64,000 bases of DNA from Bretschneidera sinensis (taxonomy: Eukaryota; Streptophyta; Magnoliopsida; Brassicales; Akaniaceae): the NCBI GenBank assembly GCA_023935145.1, contig CM043700.1, forward strand, positions 70,321,120 through 70,385,119. The letters run 5' to 3'. This document shows positions 1 through 11,646 of this stretch, one piece after another (positions within the stretch are counted from its first letter, which is position 1; every line of letters begins with the position of its first letter). The notes beneath the pieces were generated by a model, which saw nothing but the letters and a program-made list of their open reading frames with translations, searched no databases and was not told the origin of the DNA. The position numbers and the translations under genes were made by a program.

Positions 1-260
1 AACATAAATTATGACTTTAGTCAAATCATTCCTCTTCAGAAGTTGATTTTAGTCAACAATTTCTTCCGACATTAAACTAGGCGCTTCTGAAGCCATATAG
101 TTCCACTTTGGTCAAATAGGAATTATGAATTCAGTTACATCGTTCATCTTCAGGAGTTGAATTCTATCAACAATTCCTACCCATGTGGATCTAGGCGTTT
201 CCGAAGCCATATAGTTCCATTTCGATTAAAAGGAATTAAAACAAAAGGTCTGAAAGCTAC
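1..260. repeat. Two-copy tandem repeat, likely 3' non-coding part of a Tat-like element
   Basis: Two diverged copies of a unit of about 118 bp lie head to tail (about 1-118 and 119-237). Each contains a 'cttcag.agttga' stretch, a 'aggcg.ttc.gaagccatatagttcca' stretch and a closing 'aggaatta'. The wording resembles the repeated segment at 2719-3048. I therefore infer that both belong to the 3' untranslated part of the Tat-like element whose LTR is at 3642-4316, now separated by the LTR at 261-2706. I see no coding sequence. Confidence 0.5.
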
Positions 261-2706
261 TGTAATACCAGTATCCTTACAGCAAGGGTAAAGTAGTAAT
301 TTAACATAAATTATATTGAGTTAAATAAGGCATACATGAAAGATTGACAGTTGATTTAAAATAATATTTGAAAGATTGCATTGAGAAATTTATTTGAAAG
401 AGTTAGTAATTCTTGAAGAACGAAAGTATAGAATTTTGTATGATTGAAAGTTGAAAATGAAAGAAATTTTGAAGAAAAATATAAAATAAACTTAAGAAAA
501 ATATTTAGAAAATTTTAAAGAATAAAATATAATTATATGTAAGTTTTTAGAAATTTTTGGAAGAAAGAAAGGATGAAAAAAAATTCATTTTAAAGGGATA
601 ATGGAAAAACCATAAATAAGCACTAGCAAAACCATAAATATTTAAATGAAGTGATCGGTGGCAAAACTATAATTATTTGAAAAGTTAGACTAGATCGGTC
701 GAATGGGTAGTCGACCGACTTTGGAAATTTTGTTAATAAATTAATTGCATGACTGATGACATTTTTGTAATTAAGTGGAATCTGAGCTGATCGGTTGGAT
801 AGCCGATTGATCAAACCGGATTTTGGTATAAAAATGCAATTTTTTAGTTAAAATCATTTTTAAAATTTTTTTCTCTCTCTCTCTATAACAAACATAGAAA
901 ATTACTTTTAAACACTTCGGGACTTAAAGACTTGATAAGCGAAGAATTAAAAGTTGAAATTATTTGAAGTTCATATATGGATTTTCAAGGAAATTTGGGA
1001 AAAATATTAGAAGTTAATTTTTTTTTTAATTTATTATGAAATTTTGAAGAATTGAAGTCATTTTCAGTATTTCTTGAAAGAAATTTTGAATTTGAATTCA
1101 AACAAGAATGAAAATAATTTATATTAAAAATACTAAAAGTTGAAATTTGAGACAATTAAATTTTTATGCATACATGAAATTATCTGGAATTTGGTATAGA
1201 AATTTAAAAGTATGAATTATGAAAGAAATGAATAATATATTTTTTTAATAAAGATGTTATGATATGTGTTGGTGATCAGCAATTTGGTGAAATTGTTGAG
1301 CGGAACAAAAAATGAAAGGAAATGGTGAAGTAATAGCTTTGAATGCTACTGGATAGGTTAGATTTACTTTTAGTAAATGAGACAAAGATGAGAAATGAAT
1401 ATCTAAAATGTTGATAGATGAAATGATACTGATATGAATAAATTATTGAAATATAATATGAAATGCTAATTTGAGGAAATATATAAGATATATGATATTT
1501 GAATGAATTGGAAAAATATTATGAATAATAAATTAATGAACTGAGATAGTTGAATTATTATTAAATTAATGTTGTATGTATAAAGAATTAAATAATAGAA
1601 ATATATGTTGAAGAGAGAAATAAAATTCTTGAAAGTCGTGATTGATATGTTATATGAAGAGACTATATATATAAAGAGATAGTTGGTTATATGCTTTGAT
1701 GTATATCAGCTTGCATATTATTGTTCATATGCATAAAGTGAATACCAAGAATATAGCTGGTTTGGCTGAAACATGTCGACATGTGGAAAGACATTCCTAG
1801 ATGATATTTCATATACTTTAATAGTATAGAGTGATTGTCATACATTGAAATGTATGGAGTATAATATGAAATGATGAAATGAGATGATGTTATGAGAAAG
1901 AAAGAAAATTTAAATTCATGTGTTTATTTTTTTAAATATTTTATTATTGTTGATTTATGGAGTATAATATAAAATGATGTGATGAGAAAGAAAGAAAGAC
2001 GATTTAAATTCATACATTTATTTTATTAAATATTTTATTATTGTAGATTGAGATGCTAAAGTATCAATCTTGATAGTGAAATGATTGATATACAGATGAG
2101 TTTCACAATGAGACAACTTTGATGATAAAGAAATTGAAAATATGATATGATAAAGAATTATATAATTGATTGATTGTATGATGTGAACCTCATGACGAGG
2201 TAAATGATAATATTGAACTGAAAATATTGAGTTGATAGAATATATGAGAAGAAAATTGATATGATTGGTATATGAAATATATTTATTGAAATATGATAAC
2301 TTGATGACTTATTTAAGAAGAGATTGATAAATAATTGAATTATTATATGAGAAGAGATAGATGATTAATTGTGTTGATTTAATAATGACTTAATGTAACT
2401 AGAAGTATACAAATCGAGTACTTCTAGTAAATGTAATTCATTGAGCTTGTGAAGCTTACACCTCACTATTGAAATATTTTAGGCAATAGGCATGACATAT
2501 AGATTTTAGAGCTGATATTCAGAGTAATTAACTTATATAAGTCTCGTTGTCCGCATCATCAGACTAATGGAAGAAGAAGAAAGAAAATTTTGAGGAACTT
2601 GTTTATATATATATTCAGTTGATGTTTTATATTGTATGTGTCATGCTGAGATGGCAAAACGTGATGATACCATCTCGGGGTAGCTAGCCTGGGATGGGTC
2701 GTTACA
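261..2706 (+). mobile_element. Solo LTR of a Tekay-like Ty3/gypsy family
   Basis: The segment starts TGTAATACC and ends GGGTCGTTACA, matching both ends of the complete LTR at 53268-55644. Internal blocks also match: the 'gatcagcaat' stretch near 1273 against 53918, and 'gttagatttacttt' near 1357 against 54000. It is about 2.45 kb long, against 2.38 kb for that LTR. No primer-binding site follows and no gag precedes it, so it is a solo LTR, the usual product of LTR-LTR recombination. A clear 5-bp target duplication is not visible (GCTAC before, CTCAT after). A TATA-like GGTATAAAAATG lies near 824 with short palindromic boxes just upstream. The sequence is AT-rich and non-coding; the small frame at 623-814 is not a gene. 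Confidence 0.8.
640..835 (+). promoter_or_regulatory. Palindromic box cluster and TATA box of the solo LTR
   Basis: Short inverted motifs (GATCGGTCGA near 694, GTAGTCGACCGAC near 707, GATCGGTTGG near 790, GCCGATTGATC near 802) lie within 190 bp upstream of GGTATAAAAATG at about 824. They are more GC-rich than their surroundings. Reading this as the U3 enhancer and promoter is inference from position and composition. Confidence 0.45.
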
Positions 2707-3641
2707 CTCATAACCTGTGATTCCTACAACGGTGGAGTATTGAATCGAGCCATACAATTCCCGTCGAAGTAGAACTATAGGCCCTGAGCCTCACAGTTCA
2801 CTCGAGAAAAAGAAGAATTATGGCTCCAGATACACTTCCACTGACACGGGATCAAGACCCCGACTAAAAAAACCTTTAAAAAAAGCTACACCAAGCAGTC
2901 CCAATCCAGCTTTTAAAGAAACCAAAGCTCGTGTCCTGCGATTCCTACCACAGTGGAGTAGTGACTGTAGTCATACAATTCCAACTGAGGTAGAGCTATG
3001 ATCTTTGAGCCTCATAGTTCACTTGAGCAAAAGAAGAACTATGACCCTAGTAATGTTGCCGCCGAGACGGAATCCAGGTCCTGGACTGATAAAAATCTTT
3101 AGGACAAAAAGGGATCGTCGCCAAACCACTTTGACAAAACAACTAAAGGTACATCTCCAGTTATGAGAGAAAATCTAGTTTTAGTCAGGAAAACTCTACT
3201 CTGAATCAATAAGAATTCAGGCTGTAAAATCCCATATCAGGCCAATCAAGAGTTACGACTTCAACTATATAAACGTCCCTCCAAGTAGGAGTGAAGGCCA
3301 ACAAAGCAACTCAAGTACCATCGGTAAAAAGGTAATGACTATAGTTAAGTTATCTCTACCGACTACATTCAACAAGAACCTTGATTGTGAAAATAAAGAC
3401 CTCAAAAGATCATGACAATCCACCTCGGCTCAGATAAGCTTCAAACACTCAATTCTTACCGCGTGAGAACTAAGGCTTGAACCACATAGTCACCACCACT
3501 AAAGAATTGAAATGTCAGTTATATGGTCTATTACTAAACAAAGCTACAACTTAAGGCTCCAACCTTGATCTCCTAGGGAAATTAAGGAAAAACTACTCCG
3601 TTAAGGGATCTCCTCAGATCCCTCAAGGAATGGGGGGTATA
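2707..3641 (+). mobile_element. 3' non-coding internal region of a Tat-like gypsy element
   Basis: This is a non-coding stretch ending in a G-run polypurine tract directly before the LTR at 3642. It carries a diverged direct repeat of about 105 bp (2719-2824 and 2940-3048, offset 221 bp), each copy with 'attcctac.ac.gtggag' and a downstream 'cagttcac..gag'. Long repeat-rich spacers between pol and the 3' LTR are usual in the Tat lineage. I see no protein-coding frame of useful length. Confidence 0.6.
3625..3641 (+). promoter_or_regulatory. Polypurine tract
   Basis: AAGGAATGGGGGGTA precedes the LTR start TGATGTGACC. A G-run a few bases upstream of TGATG is the usual plus-strand priming site of Tat-lineage elements. 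Confidence 0.7.
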
Positions 3642-4316
3642 TGATGTGACCGAAATAGTACGACCTAATGAGAGTCGGACATGTAACCAACCATCCTTGG
3701 ATAGTGAAGGGACCTAACCTGCTCTAACAATAGTAGCACGCACACTACCATAATTCTGAACACCTTGACATTGTAGCTCAAGCAGAGACCATCTCCTACA
3801 GACATAAGCCATTCCCTGTAAGGCTCGAGGCTTGAGCTCGGAAGTCACATCTCGACAGTGTTTCACTTCGGAGGGCCAGACAAGGAACTCACCAGCGTTT
3901 ACATAAAGAGGTTTTCATCTTCAAAGAAGAAAGAAAGAGATATACATACACAAGGATACCGATAAAGAGAGAAAAACATGCAGTGAAAGGTAAAAACTAG
4001 AGAAAATTCCAAGTACAAGAAGAAAATAAGTGAGGAACAAAGAGAATTATTCAGTTCTCTTCTCCTAAATATCCCTTCACCTGGATGTAATTATCAGTAT
4101 TACTCTTTCTTTGAAAAGTACCTACTGACTTAAGCATCGGAGGGTCCTTCACGGAGCACAACGCTCTAGGAGACTTCTTTTGTAGGTATTTGAATACCTC
4201 AAGCTCGAAGGAAACATTCCATTTCTAAGCTCTCCTATAAGGATTTACCTCGAACAATACCCCATTGAAGGTCATCAAAGAACGGGAACCCTTCATCATA
4301 TTTTTTTGCATCAACA
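3642..4316 (+). mobile_element. 3' LTR of a Tat-like Ty3/gypsy element
   Basis: The LTR begins TGATGTGACC and ends GCATCAACA (TG...CA, 675 bp). The stretch around 4126-4160, 'actgacttaagcatcggagg', is a phrase I recognise from LTRs of the plant Tat group. The upstream polypurine tract fixes the orientation as plus. Coding domains and the 5' LTR lie left of the window, if they survive. The direct flank is AACAT; its duplicate cannot be checked here. Confidence 0.75.
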
Positions 4317-4690
4317 AACATCATACAATTGAACTATTTTGAGATAAGCAAGTAATGCAAGCTATATAAAAGGGAAAATTGTTTCATTTTCAATTAAAAC
4401 GAATTATAGGGTAACTAGCCAGCTAGGGTTAGTTCTCTAAAAAAAAATCTATTCCTACACAACATCAAAAAATTTATCCTTTATTGCTTAATTAAACAAC
4501 CAAGACTAGTATTTTTGAACTTCATTTTCCTTTTTAAAAAAAGAAAAATTAACCAAAACTAGGCATACATTTTTAATGCATGACAGCAAGCATTGCTATT
4601 TGCTAATGTTAGTCATTAAAGAAAGAATGCTTTGCAAATACTGAAAAAAAAAAGCATACAAATTATTGAATGGTCAATTAGCCATACATC
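4317..4690. other. Short unassigned spacer
   Basis: AT-rich sequence between the Tat-like LTR and the CACTA end, with a TATA-like 'ctatataaaaggg' near 4351 and A/T runs. The last 30 bases (about 4660-4690) are imperfectly repeated at 28151-28182, beyond the other end of the CACTA element. No gene is visible. Confidence 0.4.
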
Positions 4691-5060
4691 CATACAAGAA
4701 AAAAAAATATTATCATCGATGGACCAAATCCGTTGGTGATAACTCAAATTCCATCAGTGATAGTCATCATCAATGGAAATCTGTCGGTGGAAACCCTGTC
4801 AGTGATACCTTTGTTGCTAATACTATATTATCTTCGACGAATAGAAATCCGTGACAAAAAAAGTAACACCGACGAACATCACTGATGGATAATCCATAGG
4901 TGATAATTTATTAAAAAAATAAAAAAATAATCATTTTTAATTAAAATATATATTATCACCAACAAAATCTATTTTGTCGGTTATATTTATTTAAGAGAAT
5001 AAATTTTAATTTTTAAAATTAAAAATTATCACTGGAGGACACGTGTCCGTTGGTGATACT
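4691..5060. repeat. Left terminal and subterminal repeats of the CACTA element
   Basis: After the degraded terminus, a motif of the type 'TATCAYCGATGG / CCGTTGGTGATA' recurs about every 20-40 bp (near 4712, 4730, 4748, 4770, 4786, 4865, 4886, 4960 and 5047) in both orientations. Such arrays are the binding sites for the element-encoded DNA-binding protein in En/Spm. The matching array is at 27535-27793. Confidence 0.7.
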
Positions 5061-5544
5061 TATTTTAAAAAATATTCTTATTTTTTAGAACAAAAACTTG
5101 TCACCGACAGAATAAATCCTTCAATGATAGTATTACTACTTTTTAATGTTAATTTTAATTTTTTAACAAAGATTGACTTGTTTAAAACCTATTTGAAATT
5201 CATTAATTTAAAACTATCAATAAATAGATCAAGTGCTAATGATATTAATAAAATAATATTTACAAAATATATGTGGAAAATACTAGTTTGATAAAAAATT
5301 TTCACATAAAAAACATCATGAGTCTACTAGATCTGTATCCTTCCGATCGATATCGCCCTGGCGCGTTGCAGCCGAATCACCTAAGCCCAAAACAGTCAAA
5401 CTGACCTGTCTCGCAACAATCGAACCTACAAGATTCTATTGAAAAAAGCAACAGTCATAAGATATATACTCATATAAATGAATATGAAAATTAATAGCAT
5501 TTAAAAGTTCTAAACTCGTGCTATTGAATCCACACTTTATTAGC
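5061..5544. other. CACTA internal spacer without recognised genes
   Basis: AT-rich to about 5320, then a more mixed stretch (5325-5470) with GATCGATATCGCC and GGCGCG. The small plus-strand frame at 5043-5291 has no recognisable domain and overlaps the subterminal repeats, so I do not call it a gene. Confidence 0.4.
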
Positions 5545-7200
5545 CTCAAAATCGCTAAGTGTTAAACCTTATAAGCCTAAAACCCACACGTTTTCTAACT
5601 ACTTATCCAAAATGGATTTTGTTTGTTCACATGAGTCAAGTTCAACCCACGGACGTGTTGGTACCTCCATTTCGTCCATTTAATATGTCTTTTATATTTT
5701 TGCACCTAAAACTACGAAATGTTGAACATTATCGACCTCAAACCCCTATTTTTGCTAGCTGGTAATCGAAAATGGATTCTGTTTGTTCACACGAGTCATG
5801 TTCGACCCCACAGACAAGTTGGTACCTTTGGTTTGTCTATTAGACAAGTCTTTTATTTTTTTTCTCTAAAACCGCTAAGTGTTGAACTTTATTAACCTAA
5901 AACAATCACGTTTGCTAATCAATGATCCAAAAAGGATTTCATTTATTCCCGGGAGTTATGTTTAACCTCACAGACATGTCGGTACCCTGCTCATCCACTA
6001 GACAATTCTTTTATATTTTTGCCCTAAAACCACTAAATATGTGTGAACTTTATTGAATTAAAACCCACAGTTTTGCTAACCGGTGATCCAAAATGGATTA
6101 TGTTTGTTAACACAAGTCATATTCAACCCCAAAGAGGTGACAGTACCTCAGGTTTGTCCATTAGACAATTCTTTTACATTTTTGCCCCAAAATCTGCTAA
6201 TTGTTGAATTTTATTAACGTAAAACCCACACATTTTTTAGCTAGTGATCCAAAATGGATTATGTTTATTCTTGGAAGTCATGTTCGACGCCACGAACGTG
6301 TCTGTACCCCTGGCTCATCCATTAGACAAATTTTTAAATAATTTCCCCTAAAATTGTGAAATGTTGAACTTTGTTGACCTAAAACCCATAATTTTGTTAA
6401 TTAGTGATCCAAAATGATTTTTGTTTATTCACAAGAGTCATGTTCGATCTACGGACGTGTCGGTACCCTCGGTTAGTCCATTAAAGAAGCCTTTTATATT
6501 TTTGTCTTAAAATCACTAAGTGTTGAACTTTATTGACCTAAAACCCACATGTTTGCTAACTAAAGATCCAAAATGGATTCCATTTCTTCTCAAGAGTCGT
6601 GTTCTACTCCATAGACGTGACGGTACCACAAGCTCATCCATTAGACAAATATTTTACATTTTTGTCCTTAAAACCGCCAAGTGTTGAACTTTATTGACCT
6701 AAACCCTACACTTTTGCTAACGGGTGATCCAAAATGGATTCCGTTTGTTCACATGAGTCATGTTCGACCCAATGGACATGGTAGTACCCCTGATTCATCT
6801 ATTAGGCAAGTCTTTTACATTTTTGCCCCTAAAATCACTAAATGTTAAACTTTATTTACCTAAAACTCACATGTTTGCTAACCAGTGATCCAAAATGGAT
6901 TCGATTTGTTCGTATGAGTAACACTCGATCCCATAGACATGTCGATACCCCTGGCTCATCCATTAGACAAATATTTTATATTTTCCCCTAAAATTGCTAA
7001 TTGTTGAACTTTATTGACCTAAAACCCGCACTTTTGCTAACTTGCGATCCAAAATGGATTCGTTTGTTCACATGAATCACGTTCGACCTCATAGAAGTGT
7101 CGATACCCCCTAGTCATCCATTAGAAAAGTTTTTTTATTTATATTTTTACCCTTAAAATTGCTAAGTGTTAAACTTTATTGACCTAAAGGCCACACTTAT
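5545..7200. repeat. Tandem array, about 10 copies of a 160-bp unit
   Basis: The phrase 'tgatccaaaatggatt' or a close variant recurs near 5605, 5766, 5925, 6086, 6246, 6406, 6565, 6726, 6888 and 7045, a spacing of 157-162 bp. Each unit also holds 'aagtgttgaactttattgac', a 'tcatgttcgac' stretch and 'ccattagacaagtcttttac'. Copies differ by many substitutions and small indels, so the array is old. It lies inside the CACTA element, between its left subterminal repeats and the 3' end of its transposase genes. Frames within it (for example 5559-5765) are not genes. Confidence 0.9.
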
Positions 7201-7269
7201 ACTATGAAATTAGACATTATTTATCATATATAAAATAAAAATTATATATCATTACATATAAAAAATAAG

Positions 7270-8450
7270 ACAAGTCATTAAATTGGTTTACTTACAGTGG
7301 GTGGTGCAAGTGGAACAATATCGGTAGGTGACATGCCAAAGCGATCGCAAAAGTGTTGCATCATGTGGTTAAGTTGTTGTTGCAACTTTTGCCTCTCTTA
7401 CCTCTCATGTTGTAGCTGCTGTTGCATCTGCTGCTTCTCTTACTCTATCTAATGCTGCATCTTTTGTCTTATGTGGGCCTCGTAAAAACCAGACGGTCCT
7501 CGATAACGTGAAGAAGTGGCAATGAAGGACGAACTGCATCCTGCTGAGGTGCTAACAAAACTATGATCGTCATACCTCACACCCTACTTTAGAATCTTCA
7601 TTCCTTAGCCCCACCAGATGTGGTCACCCATTCCTCAATCGAGCTCAGCATGTGATAAATCAATACCCTTAACAAGTTTCTTTCGCATACGCTCATCACA
7701 AAGCTCCTACAATGGAAACTAATGCATGCATCAATAACTTTTTCTCCATAAACAATATTAATAACAATAAACAATCTACCATAAACAACTACCTATTTTT
7801 TATAAGTAAAAATATATTATACATATAATAGTGTGTTGTATCCCCTGATCAACATATTGGTCTGTCCTTGGATGCTTATGGGTCCTATTAAATACCTTAA
7901 GAAAGTGAGGTACTCCTTAAACTTCACGTTGTATTGTAATTTGTCAATAAAAAAGAATTAAAACCGATGCAACCTTTATAATTTGACGAAAAATAAATAT
8001 AAATCATACCTCATGAAAAAACATAACATGATATTAGTTACTATACATATTTCACATTTAGAATGAATTAATTTAACTATCTAGTGATTCAAATTGACCT
8101 GGCTAATTTAGAAATAGATAAATCATACCAACACCTCTGTGTGAGCTTCTATACTAATGGACCCCTCACAATGATGGACATGCCAATCATCTATTGCTCG
8201 TCTATTTTGAGATGTGGATTTGGAGAGATTAGTCTATTCCCTTGTTGTCCAGTATGTCAACAATTGGTCTCAATAATCATGCCTTATACTATACGAAGCA
8301 TCAGTCCATCCGATCCAATCTAATTTGTCCTTGCCTCTCTCTTCTGTAACTTTTTCCACATATCGCTTAAAATTCATAATAGCAGGCTCGAGCAAATCTA
8401 TTGTTGACTTCAATCGCCTGTTCAACTTCATCTAGGGTTGCAAATGTATA
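7270..8450 (-). pseudogene. Transposase_24-like (Ptta/En/Spm) protein remnant
   Basis: Read on the minus strand, fragments in several frames resemble the plant En/Spm accessory transposase family (Pfam Transposase_24). First comes a stretch with RYVEKVTEERGKDKLDWIGW (about 8300-8360). It is followed by a segment matching the family's 'S..N..NR' motif, here SKSTSQNRRAI near 8200. Later come LCDERMRKKLV (about 7685-7720) and a Gln-rich, probably coiled-coil tail of the KQQMQQQLQ type (about 7360-7460). Several in-frame stops and at least one intron or insertion (7780-8080, AT-rich) break it. In En/Spm elements such a protein is thought to bind subterminal repeats. It lies downstream of the TNP2 remnant, in the same orientation. 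Confidence 0.6.
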
Positions 8451-8829
8451 ACACTCTTGAAAAGTAATAATAAAGATAATTCTTATCAAAGAAGAAAATA
8501 AATAATGAGGAGTACTTGCAAATGATTTATATAAAGCATATATTGGTGAACATACAACAGAAAATATATTAGTTATACGAAAAAAATGCTCAAAAATAGA
8601 ATCTTGGGAATCATTGTTGAACTCTAAATATGTGATCCAAGGTCCTCAAATGCGCCTTCTAACCTGGGTAGAAATATTGCTAGACACACTTTAGTCTCCA
8701 TGGAAAGTACTCCAAATATATCATTATATAAATCATTAATCAAGATACTTTCATATTAATTATAAAAAAAACCAAAATAATTATTATATACACATCTATT
8801 GGTTTGCTATAAACAAATACACACACACA
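8451..8829 (-). other. CACTA transposase region, intron-like or unrecognised
   Basis: AT-rich sequence with an (AC)n run at 8819-8836. A phrase near 8640-8680 on the minus strand (RRLRGPW) resembles the RRxRGPT segment that begins the ordered part of Transposase_24 proteins, so it may be exon sequence. The rest is not recognisable. Confidence 0.35.
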
Positions 8830-9450
8830 CACACAATATCTATCACTCATACTAGTGAGCATAATCTTTAGCGCAAGGTAATGCAACACCTTGTATGGTA
8901 TGTCTTTCTGCTTCATATTACCGCTTCGTCTAGATTTAAATCAAGCATGGCCACACACGTCACATTATTTCTTATCTTTGTCTTATTTATAATACAACAT
9001 ATAATGATCTGGGCATGAATGTATTTTTTCATACCCAGGTCCTAACTTCTTCACTATCTTCTAGAACTTATAAAAGTTTTCAAGTAACTTCTCGTCATCC
9101 AACAACATACTCTTAATTATTGAAATTAGCTTATCGAAATAGTTTTCAAACATGTCAAAGTTCGATTTACAATTCGATAGTTGTGAGACAGTCGATAACT
9201 TAGTATGTTTATTGTAACCCTTTCACAACGACTCATTAACATCTCTAAACAAATCATAGAACTTGGCAGCATAAAGATTTGGATCCTCTTAGGTATCCCA
9301 ATTAAAGTTAGGGCTAGCAAAATCCATTTCCATGTCCCCTATCTGATTATTTTCTCCGAAACCTTCCTCTACATGGTGAGTTGATTGTCTCGAAATTTTC
9401 CCACTAAAATAATCCTCCCTGTGATGAATCCACCTCTTATAATTAAGAGT
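8830..9450 (-). pseudogene. TNP2-like CACTA transposase, central fragment
   Basis: On the minus strand the frame reads through phrases diagnostic of the TNP2 family (Pfam Transposase_21): a KFYDLFRDVNESL stretch (about 9230-9275), then NKHTKLSTVSQL (about 9185-9220). These are followed by SIIKSMLLDDEKLLENFYKF (about 9065-9125), KLGPGYEKIHSCPDHYMLYY (about 8985-9045) and a CDVCGHA zinc-like motif (about 8945-8965). The last part is IPYKVLHYLALK (about 8875-8910). At least four in-frame stops are visible. The catalytic C-terminal part of TNP2 is missing; the frame runs out at the (AC)n tract near 8830. The upstream exon sequence is at 14789-14983, displaced by the CRM-like insertion. Confidence 0.75.
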
Positions 9451-9455
9451 AAAAC

Positions 9456-9907
9456 TAACATAAAACGCAAGCGGAAGAAAGAACTAGGAAGAAGAACTGT
9501 GCCTTCAACCCTTAATACAATAAGTTCTCACGAAGAGAAAAGAAACCTTAATTTTATTCAAGAATAATTGATACCCATAATATTACATGGCCTTCTTATT
9601 TATAAGGTCAAAGCTAAAAAAAAAGGAAAATTGAAATTAAGCAATTGCAAAATTGGAAAATTTTCTAAAAACTGAAAACTGCTAAATTAAAGGCCTAAAC
9701 ATCGTTTTTTGGCCTAAAAATGATGACATTCAGGATTAAACCTGAGTTTTGCCCGGAAGCCCGTTTCCAATCAGACTAAGGTTTCCGTGGCCCGATCTGG
9801 GCCCGTGGCATAAAACGATGTAAACTGCACCCTTAGATTTGGAGCGATCCAACCGTTCTAGGTAGTCCAGGGCCATCTGTTATGCTCTATCTACCCGGTC
9901 TACATCA
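9456..9907 (-). repeat. 3' LTR of the CRM-like element
   Basis: 452 bp, matching 14325-14788 over its length. Its plus-strand left edge (TAACATAAAACG) has decayed from the TGATGTAAAAAG seen in the other copy; its right edge is CTACATCA. The last codons of integrase (9880-9907) lie inside it. A minus-strand TATA-like TTATAAATAAG lies at about 9594-9604. The polypurine tract is just right of it (9908-9920, GTAAGAGGGAA on the minus strand). Confidence 0.85.
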
Positions 9908-11640
9908 TTCCCTCTTACTTCAAAAGAACTCGACCCTGAGTTACTGTCAAGATAAAGTGGTTCGTCCGGTGGATGGTACTCAAACGAATCTACCACATTG
10001 AAGGTGTTGGAAATGGCCATGTCATCTGGAAGTTCAATCACATAAGCATTGTCATTAATGCGCTTTAGCATCCGGAAAGGGCCATACTTCCTGTTTTTTA
10101 ACTTGTTGTAAGTTCCCGCGGGGAAACGGTTCTTACGCAGATGTGCCATCACCAGGTCACTTTCCTGAAATACACGTTCACGCCGATATTTATCGGCGGC
10201 AGCTTTGTACTTGCTGTTGGCCAACTCTAGATTCTGGCAAACCTCTGCATGGATGCACTATACTTGCTCAGTCATGTTCTGAGCAGCCTGACTGTGGCCA
10301 GGAGGTTTGGGCAAAGGAACAAGGTCCAAAGCATGCTGAGGTACTTTGGTGTAGACAGTTTCGAATGGCGTCTTCCCGGTAGATCGGTTTTACATGCTAT
10401 TAAAAGAAAATTCAGCTTGTGGAAGGGCGACATCCCACTGCTTAGGCCGAGAACCAGTCACACAATGGATCAAATTACCAAGGGTCTGGTTGACCACCTT
10501 AGTATAGCCGTCTATCTGCGGATGACAAGTGTTGCTGTATTTAAGGAAGATGTCAAATCTGCCCCAAAGTGACTTTCAGAAGTGGTAGAGGCACTTGATA
10601 TCGCGATCGGAGGTGATGGACTTGGGAACCCCATGAAGGCGAATAACCTCACGAAAGAAAAAGCTGGCTACATGAGACGCGTCTGAAGTTTTACGGCACG
10701 GAATGAAGTGTGATATTTTGGAGAACCGGTCGACAACTACAAAAACAGAATCCACCCCACGCTGAGTTCATGGAAGCCCTAAAATAAAGTCCACGGTCAA
10801 ATCCTCCCAAATGTTTTTCGGCATAGGCAGAGAAGTGTACAGCCCGGTATTCTGTGCTTGGCCTTTTTTAGTTTGGAAAACAGGGCACCTCTGTACGAAT
10901 TTGCCCAGATCACTTTTCAGTTGTGGCCAGTAATAACGCTCAGCTACCTAGGCTATTGTTTTGTCACGCCCCGCATGACCCCCTAAGCCACTGATATGTA
11001 TCTCACGGAGGATTTGCTCGGGCAAAGACGTGCGAGGGATACACAATTAGTTACCGTGAAACAGAAACCCGTCTTGGACATGAAAATCCAAGACTGCCTC
11101 TTTCCGTCGACACTTCTCCCAAATTTCTTGAAAATCAGCATCTTCCTCATACAACTCTTTCAAACAATCAAACCCCACGATTTCTGATCGGAGAGTCAAG
11201 AGTAAGGATGCATGTCGGATTAATGCATCTGCCACCTTATTCAACTGCCCAGACTTGTGTTTGAGTACAAAACTGAATTTCTTGAGGAAGGTAGTCCACC
11301 GAGCAAGCATTCGATTCAGGGTGGTTTGTGTGTTGATAAATTTCAGGGCTTGGTGATCACTGTAGAGAACAAACTCACGCTGGATCAGGTAATGCTCCCA
11401 ATGTGTCAAAGCTCAGATGACTGCATAAAATTCCAGCTCATATGTGGTCTACTTTTGGTGAGCATTGTTGAGCTTCTCACTGAAGAATTCTACTGGCCGT
11501 CCCTCCTGTGACAGAACAGCACCAATACCCACGCCCGAGGCATCACACTCAACTTCAAACAGTTTGTCAAAGCTCGACAGGGCAAGTACCGGGGCTGTAG
11601 AAAGCTTTTCCTTAATCACTACAAAGGCTGTATCTTGTGC
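9880..11640 (-). pseudogene. CRM-like RNase H and integrase region of pol
   Basis: From high to low coordinates: RNase H (SDHQALKF near 11345, then [20 protein letters not shown]), and an integrase zinc-finger region with HISGLGGH near 10985. In that finger the final Cys of the HHCC set has become Phe (CPVF near 10880). Next comes the integrase core with VDFILGLP (about 10790) and [12 protein letters not shown] (about 10730). TSDRDIKC (about 10605) stands where TSDRD and the second catalytic Asp are expected. The C-terminal module 10224-9880 has [20 protein letters not shown]. Stops interrupt the core at several points. The final stop (9880-9882) lies inside the 3' LTR. Integrase would have joined the cDNA to target DNA. 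Confidence 0.8.
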
Positions 11641-11646
11641 GTTCCC

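Noticed and set aside
10143..10572. Plus-strand frames opposite the CRM-like integrase
   Set aside because: Shadows of the minus-strand pol gene, which has clear domain motifs.
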